Below the pieces are notes generated by a model. The model was not told the origin of the DNA, did no database searches, and saw only the letters and a program-made list of their open reading frames with translations. A stretch of 64,000 nt of DNA from Nostoc sp. C052 (GTDB lineage Bacteria; Cyanobacteriota; Cyanobacteriia; Cyanobacteriales; Nostocaceae): assembly GCF_013393905.1 (NCBI RefSeq), contig NZ_CP040276.1, positions 214,780 through 278,779 of the forward strand, in the 5' to 3' direction. How positions within the stretch are numbered: position 1 is the stretch's first letter; every line of letters begins with the position of its first letter. The position numbers and the translations under genes were made by a program. Positions 8,890 through 15,486 of the stretch are shown here, one piece after another.

Positions 8890-9906
8890 TTATCTCTGCC
8901 CCCACTCAATTAATTTATTAAAAATTTCTTTTGGAATACCAGAGTGCGAGATAGCTGATTCTCTACTCTGACCTCGACGTAATAATCTAATTGCATCTTG
9001 AGCTTTGTTCCAGTTAGTTGAACCCACTTTGACTTGACCATTACGATTTGCAACTGCTAACCCGTAAGCAAGAGCATTCGCATCATTTCTTGCTTGGGGA
9101 GTACCAGGGGATATTGTAGAGTTTGTAGTTTTTACAGGTGTAACAGCAGCCACTCTTTCTTGGGGTGGCGCTGTAGTTGTCACAGGCATTTTATTTTCTC
9201 TAACTGTTGGCACGATTTGCGGTTTAGTTCTGATTATCGGCAGTGGTCTCAGAACGTCCGGCTTAATCACCAGACTGGTGTATGATGGTTGTCCTGTTGC
9301 AGGAATTAATTTGAACTGGTATTGTTTCTGTCCATCCGAACCACTAGTAATCACGGTAATTTGGGTACTGCCATCAATGCTATTGGTCATATTGGGGAAA
9401 CTTATCGGTTTGATTTGACGCAGAAAAATAACTGTTGCATTGACTTGACCACAGTTAGAAGTCGAATCATTTGACAAAGAATTATCAGTTTTTTGGCATA
9501 AGCTTCCATTTGAAGTAAAAGAGATACGAGTCGGATCTCCAATCCAGACTTGTTTAATCGTTTCACCAGTCGGAATGAAGTTAATTGTTAATCCATATCC
9601 CCGCCAAACTTTCAACTCAATTCCTGCCGAATTAATCCCTTGGGCTTCTTTTTGATAAACTGTTCTAGCTCCACTCCCAGCTAAAACTTGAATCGGACTC
9701 AGAACTAATAAATTGAGAAGGCAGAAGGCAGGAGGCAGAAGGCAGAAGGCAAACCCCATAAATAAATTTAGGGGCTTTAAACCATGAAGGCACAGGGCAA
9801 AATTTATATTTTCTTCCTTCTGCCCTCTGCCTTCTGCCCTCTGCCTTTCTTCGGTAATTAATATACTTTTACTCAATAAAATAGGTAAGTGCAAGCTACT
9901 TTTCAT
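8890..9906 (-). CDS. VirB9/TraK-like secretion channel protein
   Basis: A 338-residue exported protein. The segment GYGLTINFIPTGETIKQVWI, followed by DPSRI-like 'GDPTRISF' and the later 'KQYQFKLIP', resembles the beta-rich domain of VirB9/TraK secretin-like subunits. Position next to VirB10 supports this. Residues ~75-190 form that domain; the rest is a proline-rich linker and a small helical C-terminal domain. The start at 9906 overlaps the VirB10 stop (ATGA). The N-terminus is odd: an in-frame heptad-repeat element splits the signal peptide. Removing about 45 codons would rejoin MKSSLHLPILLSKSILI to NLLVLSPIQVLAG, a normal signal sequence. An internal ATG giving MGFAFCLLPPAFCLLNLLVL could serve as a repeat-derived replacement. 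The family assignment is moderate. Confidence 0.65.
   Translation of the reverse strand: MKSSLHLPILLSKSILITEERQRAEGRGQKEENINFALCLHGLKPLNLFMGFAFCLLPPAFCLLNLLVLSPIQVLAGSGARTVYQKEAQGINSAGIELKVWRGYGLTINFIPTGETIKQVWIGDPTRISFTSNGSLCQKTDNSLSNDSTSNCGQVNATVIFLRQIKPISFPNMTNSIDGSTQITVITSGSDGQKQYQFKLIPATGQPSYTSLVIKPDVLRPLPIIRTKPQIVPTVRENKMPVTTTAPPQERVAAVTPVKTTNSTISPGTPQARNDANALAYGLAVANRNGQVKVGSTNWNKAQDAIRLLRRGQSRESAISHSGIPKEIFNKLIEWGQR
9716..9852. repeat. Heptad-arm repeat element inserted in frame in the VirB9-like gene
   Basis: Arms of GCAGAAG heptads and their inverse (CTTCTGC) surround a core containing ACCCCATAAATAAATTTAGG. The same core occurs in a second element at about 52,822-52,850 with different arms. 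The insertion adds a whole number of codons and no stop. I found no clear target duplication. Confidence 0.8.
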
Positions 9907-11453
9907 AGAGAAATCGTTTGATTTACGAATATTTGAACAGTTGTCTGGGCTGGCACTACAAATACTTTGCTATTGGACTGCAAAGATTGTATTTGTTGAG
10001 TATTCGATGACTGGATTGATTGCAGTACTTGACTAAAACTTCCTTGAGCGAACCCAGCTAATAAATTTTTCTTGTCATTACTCACAGTACTAGTCGAAAA
10101 TCCAGATGAACTGATAGTAGTTTGGCTATTGGGATTATTTTCTACTTCAGCAGCTTTCGATACCCCCGCGATTACTGCTGTCATGAAGTTGTTACCCAAA
10201 CTACTACCTTGATGTGATTCTCCCCTGAGAGCTTCTCCATTTTTATTGAGAATAATAATGGAATTTTCTGGTATAGTCTTTTCTAAGGTCTGACCATCAA
10301 CATTAATTAAAGCTGTAATGGCAGACATTTGAATATATTCACCACTATTTGAGGCAGGGGCAACTACCAAATAAGAATCTATGGGTAAAACCTCACTGCC
10401 ATCTGATGCTTTTAATGGTGAGGTTAGTCTGATGAGATATTTTTGAACTTGATTTGCATTAACAGCACTTATCGCAATTGGGGTTTCTATTTTTCCCTGT
10501 GTCCGAGTTCCTACTATCACACGTTTAGCATTATAATCAATGTTTCCTGACTCATTAATTAAAGTTTGTTCATTTACATTAACTGCACTTTTTGTGACTG
10601 ATTTAGGTGTACCAGTACCACCGGATATCCCTTGCATAATAATTGGTTGATTAGCCGTAATATCAGTACTATTAGCGCTGAAACTACCAACATTAGAAAC
10701 AGCCAACCATTGTTCCATTGGATCTAGATTTGGTTTATTGCTTGATGATGAAACCAAAGCTATAGATTGAGGTCGCGGTCTAGGCAAAAGAGTGGAGAAA
10801 GACTTTGTTGCTAGAGGTTCTCTATATCTAGTAGGATTCGGAGGAATAACTATTGGTGGAGATGGACTAATAGAGGCGTACTGTCGTTGGCTTGGTGGTG
10901 AAACTATTGGTGGAGAACCAGTTGATGCAGTTACAGGACTACTTTTTACAACGGTGTTTTCTTCCTTAACTAGGGCTTTGCTTCTTGAAGTATTACGAAG
11001 ACTTTCTAATTCTGGTTTTTGGGAAGTAATCGCTAGTGCCGTCTTAATCTTGCCAGGATTTTCTGATTGTGATTCTAAATCTTGAGCCTTGCCAGATACC
11101 CCTTGCTTTATCGCTTCCGGTTTGACTGTGGTGGAATTGCTTAAAGCATCCATTGAAGTATTAATCATCCCACCTGCCACTGCAATCAGCAGAAAAATTA
11201 CACTCCCGATTACTCCAGCTTTGAGTAAGGGATGTTGAGAAATAACCTGAGTGGTTACAAGTTCTTCTGGTTGTGGCTGCGTTTGAGGTTCATTTACTTC
11301 TTCTCGATCTGAGAACTCAATTTCAAAAGTTACGCCATTCATCGCCGCAAAACTTTTTTTATCCTGGGGGACTTTGGGAGTTGCCAAAACTGATTCGTCT
11401 AACGCATCTATTACGTCATTTTCTTCACTAAGTAGTACATCTGTGACTGCCAT
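9903..11453 (-). CDS. virB10: VirB10/TraB-like channel scaffold
   Basis: A 516-residue inner-membrane protein spanning the periplasm. Residues 1-72 are cytoplasmic and acidic; a single membrane helix occupies ~73-96 (LLKAGVIGSVIFLLIAVAGG). A long Ser/Pro-rich linker follows to ~330. The C-terminal ~180 residues match the VirB10/TrbI/TraB beta-barrel domain, with conserved stretches around 'KASDGSEVLPIDSYLVVAPA', 'IPENSIIILNKNGEALRGE' and the terminal 'FVVPAQTTVQIFVNQTISL'. VirB10 senses ATP use by VirB4/VirD4 and bridges the inner- and outer-membrane complexes. It overlaps the VirB9-like gene by four bases and lies five bases after the VirB8-like gene. Confidence 0.88.
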   Translation of the reverse strand: MAVTDVLLSEENDVIDALDESVLATPKVPQDKKSFAAMNGVTFEIEFSDREEVNEPQTQPQPEELVTTQVISQHPLLKAGVIGSVIFLLIAVAGGMINTSMDALSNSTTVKPEAIKQGVSGKAQDLESQSENPGKIKTALAITSQKPELESLRNTSRSKALVKEENTVVKSSPVTASTGSPPIVSPPSQRQYASISPSPPIVIPPNPTRYREPLATKSFSTLLPRPRPQSIALVSSSSNKPNLDPMEQWLAVSNVGSFSANSTDITANQPIIMQGISGGTGTPKSVTKSAVNVNEQTLINESGNIDYNAKRVIVGTRTQGKIETPIAISAVNANQVQKYLIRLTSPLKASDGSEVLPIDSYLVVAPASNSGEYIQMSAITALINVDGQTLEKTIPENSIIILNKNGEALRGESHQGSSLGNNFMTAVIAGVSKAAEVENNPNSQTTISSSGFSTSTVSNDKKNLLAGFAQGSFSQVLQSIQSSNTQQIQSLQSNSKVFVVPAQTTVQIFVNQTISL

Positions 11454-11457
11454 TTGA

Positions 11458-12180
11458 TTACTTCCCGATTTCTAAGTCTTGGATCTTATAAACCTCTAAT
11501 CCGGCTTTGCGAACGCTGTATGCAGTTCGTTGAATGTTGGATGAGTTAGACGGAGGACTTGGTGTATCAATTGCTCTGACAAATACAGTTTTATTAAATG
11601 CGATCGCTTTCCCTACCTGATTACTACCCTGAAAGACTATGAGGTTGGCTACCATATCAATTGACCAGTGACCTGGTGTCAGTTTCTGGGGTTCAGAGAA
11701 ATACCGTACAGCTAGAACTGATTGCGTTGTGCCGTTGAAAACGTCAACTGGTGTCAGATTGCCTAATTCCTCTAAAAAATTACCTCGAAAATCTTCAGAT
11801 AATGCAAATCCTGTAACCCATACATTCGTTGTGATTTTCTTATCCCCTACCTGCACCCCAGCATCTAGTACCGCTTTTTTGGTTGGGTCGGAGTTGGAGT
11901 CATCAGACTTTGGTAAACCAGTCCAGCTTAATAGCCCCGTCATTGTCTGTCCCACAAAATAGGTAATCGCTTGTGGTGAGCGTTCGTCATTGCCAATGGG
12001 GGACACTCTAATGCTTGACCCATCATTTAGTTCAACTAGAGTCGGTGTTTTCTCATTTGCAACTTTCCCGATCCTAGCAAAATTAATTATTTGAATTAAA
12101 AGTAGAACAATAACTAAAACCGCATTCCCCATCAAAAATATGGGAGTGAAGTTTATTTCTTTTTTCTCTAATAATTGCAT
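11458..12180 (-). CDS. TraE/VirB8-like bitopic protein
   Basis: A 240-residue protein with a short cytoplasmic tail, one membrane helix at ~13-34 (TPIFLMGNAVLVIVLLLIQI) and a periplasmic domain of ~200 residues. This topology and the position immediately before VirB10 match the TraE/VirB8 assembly factors that nucleate the inner-membrane complex. The sequence motifs are weak, so the assignment rests mainly on topology and gene order. The gene follows a 535-bp repeat-filled gap that separates it from the VirB6-like gene; whether one transcript crosses this gap cannot be told from sequence. Confidence 0.6.
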   Translation of the reverse strand: MQLLEKKEINFTPIFLMGNAVLVIVLLLIQIINFARIGKVANEKTPTLVELNDGSSIRVSPIGNDERSPQAITYFVGQTMTGLLSWTGLPKSDDSNSDPTKKAVLDAGVQVGDKKITTNVWVTGFALSEDFRGNFLEELGNLTPVDVFNGTTQSVLAVRYFSEPQKLTPGHWSIDMVANLIVFQGSNQVGKAIAFNKTVFVRAIDTPSPPSNSSNIQRTAYSVRKAGLEVYKIQDLEIGK

Positions 12181-12249
12181 CCCATTTTCCTACTTCTCAA
12201 ACATTATCGTAAATTAAAGGATTTCAGAACCTGCAATCTAGATGTAGCA

Positions 12250-12569
12250 CCCATTTCTCACAAGCTTGAAATGCAGAGGGGCAGAGGGGAATGGCACGCT
12301 TGTTAAGCTGAAAGGTAAGCGGCATAGGGATTGCAGAGGAGCAGGGGAGCAAGGGGGCAGAGGGGAATTTCTAAATATCTGAACGCAATGCCTAAAATTT
12401 CTTCTTTCTCCCCTGCTCCTCCGCTCCTCTGCACAAGAGCTGCCTCAACGATTTTCCCTTTTCTTAGTGCCATTCGGGGCAGAGGGGAAAGAAGAACTTG
12501 TACAAATCTCTCCCCTGCTCCCCTGCTCCCCTGCACAAGGTTTTGAGAGATGTAGTGAGAAATCCGGGG
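12250..12569. mobile_element. MITE-like element, family B, carrying a nested family A copy
   Basis: The ends are inverted (CCCATTTCTCAC at left, GTGAGAAATCCGGGG at right), with GCAGAGGGG-type arms inside. A five-base direct repeat TAGCA flanks it (12245-12249 and 12570-12574). Related elements lie at 13953-14110 and 57176-57317. A family A element (12289-12475) has inserted into its left arm. Confidence 0.75.
12289..12475. mobile_element. MITE-like element, family A, with 11-bp target duplication
   Basis: The left end GAATGGCACGCTTG and right end CTTAGTGCCATTC are inverted, and the interior has heptad arms. A perfect 11-bp direct repeat GGGGCAGAGGG flanks it (12278-12288 and 12476-12486). 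The element is 187 bp and has no coding capacity. Confidence 0.85.
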
Positions 12570-12715
12570 TAGCATCCATTTCAGTCGGGGTTTAAATCCC
12601 CGGACGCGACGCTCGAGTACTCGCTAACGCTGCGCTATCGCAGACTCGCTACCGCTTCGCTAACACAAAACTTACTTGCGACTTGCGACTTGCGACTTGC
12701 GACCTGCGACTTGTT
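12570..12715. repeat. GC-rich palindromic repeat and ACTTGCG heptads
   Basis: After the MITE pair comes a GC-rich degenerate palindrome ('ctcgctaacgctgcg'-type, common in Nostoc genomes), then five to six ACTTGCG heptads at about 12672-12713, ending two bases before the VirB6-like stop codon. No gene is visible in the 12,181-12,715 gap. Confidence 0.75.
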
Positions 12716-13789
12716 TTAATCTCTTCTTGGCATCACTACAAACTTGGCTGCACTGGTAAAGCCAGAAAACAGAGCCATTCCTCCACCTGTTCCAATCGCT
12801 ACTGCAAGTATTGGTGAAAATATTGCCTCTATCAACTGTAGAAGTAGTGGATTGTTTGATGGAGAATTAACTATAGAACTAGCAGCTACACCAACAATAA
12901 TTGAGTAAGATATGAGGATTAATGTTAGTGCTAACCACCCCGAAAGCCAAGCAAAAATCGGCTTGGCTCCTATCGGTAGCATAGATAATACTAAGAATAT
13001 CGGTGCTACATAAGCTGTTAACAGGAAAGAAAACTGAACGAGAAACTGAAAAGCTGCTGATAGACCGCTAAAAATTATATAGGATAGTCCCTGAACAATT
13101 GTGTTAACTGCTCCTCCAGCTACATCTAAAGGATTCCAATTATTTTGCCCTTGAATCCTTTTCTTTTGTTTATACTCTGATGCTTGAGTGTCAATTTCTT
13201 GAGCTACCTTATTTTTACAATCTTTCTTAGGAGTAATTTGATTTCCATTTTTATCTATTTCGACATCAGCCAGTTTTTCACATTCTGCCATTGCCGTCTT
13301 CGCAGCGAGAATAAAAGTTTGATCTGTATTTACACTCCGAATCGCTTCCTTGAGGGTTATACCATTTCTCGTAACAGTCAAGACACTAGAGTTTAATTTA
13401 TTTGAAACATTTCTTAATGCTAGGGAAGTTGTAGCTAGCATTGCTCCATTATTGTTGAGCATCAGAATTACTATCATTGGAAAAGCCATTTCTTTGACAA
13501 CTCCACTCGAAAAGCCCTCTGACATTATTTGCTCGTACCATTGCAACGACCAAAAACTTACTAAAACTACTGCCGCCAGCATCGAGACATTAACAATAGC
13601 GATATAAACAGGGTTTTGACCACTCGCAAATAGTTTCCAGTCATTATCAAATGCCGAAACAAAAATCTCCGAACCGTTTATTGCACCTTGTACAATAGTT
13701 TCCGCATCAGTTGGCAGGTTTTTATCTGTCTGATTAACAGTCGTTTGAGCAATAATAAAAGGAATTAAATTAGTTAGATAAACATACAT
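12716..13789 (-). CDS. VirB6/TrbL-like polytopic membrane protein
   Basis: A 357-residue integral membrane protein with at least six hydrophobic segments: ~residues 2-16, 60-82, 100-116, 230-262 and 268-350 (several helices), the last ending in a glycine-rich loop (AVAIGTGGGMALFSGF). A charged, Lys-rich extracytoplasmic or cytoplasmic loop with two cysteines lies at ~170-225. Topology and operon position match VirB6/TrbL/TraG-N channel components, which form the inner-membrane pore. Sequence conservation in this family is always low, so the call is based on topology and context. Confidence 0.7.
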   Translation of the reverse strand: MYVYLTNLIPFIIAQTTVNQTDKNLPTDAETIVQGAINGSEIFVSAFDNDWKLFASGQNPVYIAIVNVSMLAAVVLVSFWSLQWYEQIMSEGFSSGVVKEMAFPMIVILMLNNNGAMLATTSLALRNVSNKLNSSVLTVTRNGITLKEAIRSVNTDQTFILAAKTAMAECEKLADVEIDKNGNQITPKKDCKNKVAQEIDTQASEYKQKKRIQGQNNWNPLDVAGGAVNTIVQGLSYIIFSGLSAAFQFLVQFSFLLTAYVAPIFLVLSMLPIGAKPIFAWLSGWLALTLILISYSIIVGVAASSIVNSPSNNPLLLQLIEAIFSPILAVAIGTGGGMALFSGFTSAAKFVVMPRRD

Positions 13790-13859
13790 TATTAAACTCC
13801 TTTGGAAAATATATTTAAATATGTGGTTCCCTTTCCTTTTTTACGAAAAAGATAAGGTT

Positions 13860-13952
13860 CAAAGCCGTACAACTCTTAGAGACGCTACCGCGTAGCAAGA
13901 TCCCCGTAGGGGTACGTCCCGCTACGCGCTAACGCCTGCAAGTGGCGCTATG
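13860..13952. repeat. GC-rich palindromic interspersed repeat
   Basis: Nested inverted GC-rich words such as CTACCGCGTAGC and CCCCGTAGGGG, typical of small interspersed palindromes in Nostocales. No gene is visible. It abuts the family B element. Confidence 0.6.
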
Positions 13953-14110
13953 CCTGGATTTCTCACCAATGCTCAAAGCCTGTGCTTGTGCAGGGGAGCA
14001 GGGGAGCAGAGGAGCAGAGGAGCAGAGGAGAGTTCAATGTGCCAAGTTCAATCCCCTCCGCCCCTCCGCCCCTCTGCCCCTCTGCATTTCAAACTTGTGA
14101 GAAATGCGGG
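13953..14110. mobile_element. MITE-like element, family B (inverse orientation)
   Basis: The ends CCTGGATTTCTCAC and GTGAGAAATGCGGG surround GCAGAGGAGC-type arms. Subterminal words (CAATGCTCAAAGCC, TTTCAAACTTGTG) match the copy at 57.2 kb in reverse order. The flanks TATG and TATA are a poor four-base match, so the target duplication is uncertain here. Confidence 0.7.
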
Positions 14111-14159
14111 TATAGCTCCCTTGCTCCCTCGCTTCCTTTGTTGAGAGCAACAACCGCAA

Positions 14160-14214
14160 GTGGCGTGGTTTTTCTCCTCTGCTCCCCTGCTCCTCTGCTC
14201 CTCTGCTTTTTCAC
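14160..14214. repeat. CTCTGCTCC heptad-type arm
   Basis: A single-sided array of CTCCTCTGCTCCCCTG-like units overlapping the stop codon of the VirB5-like gene; it is apparently half of a decayed inverted repeat. Confidence 0.5.
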
Positions 14215-14990
14215 TGTCTCTCCCAAAAAGCATCGTTATAAGCACCAGCTTCTAACAATTGCATGGCCACTCCTCTACTTTGTGCATCTTCTTTGCGGGA
14301 TTGTGACGAAATATTTTTCGAGATGTCAACCAAATTTACATTAGCTGCTGCCAAGGCTCGTGTTTGTTTTTGAGTTTCTCCATGTATTGCCTTGGAAATG
14401 ACAACATTCTGTAGATTTTGAATTGCCATTTTTTTGAGAATATCTTGAGTTACGATGTCTGACTGTGCGTTGTCAGCGTTAGTTGAAGAAGTACTTAAGG
14501 CATTATTAGTTAAATCAGCCTCTTGTGCTTGTACTCTTTGTCCATCAACTCCTAAAGTCGATTGAGATTGACCTAGAGTATATTGACGATGCCATGACAA
14601 CTCCGCATTCTCAGCTTGAGTATTAGAATTGGGCTGAGTTATATCTGGATTTTGTGAGCGAATAACTTCTTTGATTTTTTCACCTGATTCTAGGGGGTCT
14701 GGAATTCCCAAAGACCCAATTGTAGAATCAACCGCCTGATTTAATTGTCGAGTTATTTCAGCATTTATTTCTCCATAGCTTTGCCCTAAAGCTTGGTTCA
14801 ACTCAGTTTCATAGCTTGATATTCGGCTTTTTAGGCTCGTATAAACTTGCTGAAATTGAGTCAAAAATGGTAATTCTAATCCCCAAGCTTGATTACAACT
14901 ATCGCCAATCAATATCGTCGCAGTTAAGAGAGAACTAACGCCAAGATAAATTACCACCGGGCGTAAAGTCATTCTTTTGTGTGATTTCAT
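14211..14990 (-). CDS. Exported helical protein, VirB5-like candidate
   Basis: An exported protein of about 259 residues. I place the start at 14990, where GAGG lies six bases upstream of ATG. A longer frame to 15053 exists but has no better ribosome site. Residues 1-35 form a signal peptide (MKSHKRMTLRPVVIYLGVSS...). The mature part is almost wholly alpha-helical, with a 'TRQLNQAVDSTIGSLGIPDP' motif and Gln-rich helices. VirB5/TraC minor pilins have this size, export signal and helical character, and the gene lies between VirB4 and VirB6 genes as virB5 does in other systems. It overlaps the upstream membrane-protein gene by ~56 bp. The assignment is tentative. Confidence 0.6.
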   Translation of the reverse strand: MKSHKRMTLRPVVIYLGVSSLLTATILIGDSCNQAWGLELPFLTQFQQVYTSLKSRISSYETELNQALGQSYGEINAEITRQLNQAVDSTIGSLGIPDPLESGEKIKEVIRSQNPDITQPNSNTQAENAELSWHRQYTLGQSQSTLGVDGQRVQAQEADLTNNALSTSSTNADNAQSDIVTQDILKKMAIQNLQNVVISKAIHGETQKQTRALAAANVNLVDISKNISSQSRKEDAQSRGVAMQLLEAGAYNDAFWERQ

Positions 14991-15486
14991 ATAGATCCTC
15001 GAAAGATACAGCAAAAGGTTTCGGTGAGCAGGGACTAGTAACAAGAGCTTCAAAATTGTTCAAAGGCTCGGCTGTCACAATTGCATCAACATTTGTTTCT
15101 CCTCCTGGTGGTTTGGAATAACTTTCAAAGTAAATACTTTTATAATGTGGAGTATTATTTGGAATCAATGGACGCTTTTTAGTTCTAATCAATACATAAG
15201 ATTTTTTTTGCAACTGAGTGTTAATCCCTGGCTGCTGAATTTTATCTCTAAGAATAGCATTACGAGCATTTCCTGAATTGAAAGCTGAATAAAGAGTTCG
15301 ACTTTTGAAAATCAAATCATCAGCATCTTTTAAAGATTTTTCACAAAGGACTTTTTGATTAACCAATACTTTTTGATATTGCTCATCTTGATACTTCCAC
15401 ATCTGAAAACTTAAGCTGGCGACTCCTATACCTAAAATTGCCAAAAGAATTTTTTGTTGAATTGCAAAAGCAATTAGACTTTTCAT
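14935..15486 (-). CDS. Single-pass membrane protein of the transfer operon
   Basis: A 183-residue protein starting at 15486, where ATGA overlaps the VirB4 stop, a clear coupling signal. One N-terminal membrane helix (MKSLIAFAIQQKILLAILGI onwards, residues ~1-28) is followed by an extracytoplasmic domain of ~150 residues with two cysteines. I do not recognise the family; its position directly after VirB4 recalls small TraW/TrbI-like or pilus-assembly proteins of F-type systems. Its 3' end overlaps the start of the VirB5-like gene. Confidence 0.7.
   Translation of the reverse strand: MKSLIAFAIQQKILLAILGIGVASLSFQMWKYQDEQYQKVLVNQKVLCEKSLKDADDLIFKSRTLYSAFNSGNARNAILRDKIQQPGINTQLQKKSYVLIRTKKRPLIPNNTPHYKSIYFESYSKPPGGETNVDAIVTAEPLNNFEALVTSPCSPKPFAVSFEDLYEITQKNDFTPGGNLSWR

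Noticed and set aside
12303..12575. ORFs of 70-90 residues on both strands in the MITE region
   Set aside because: They translate heptad arms (Pro/Leu/Cys-rich or Arg/Gly-rich) and have no ribosome sites.
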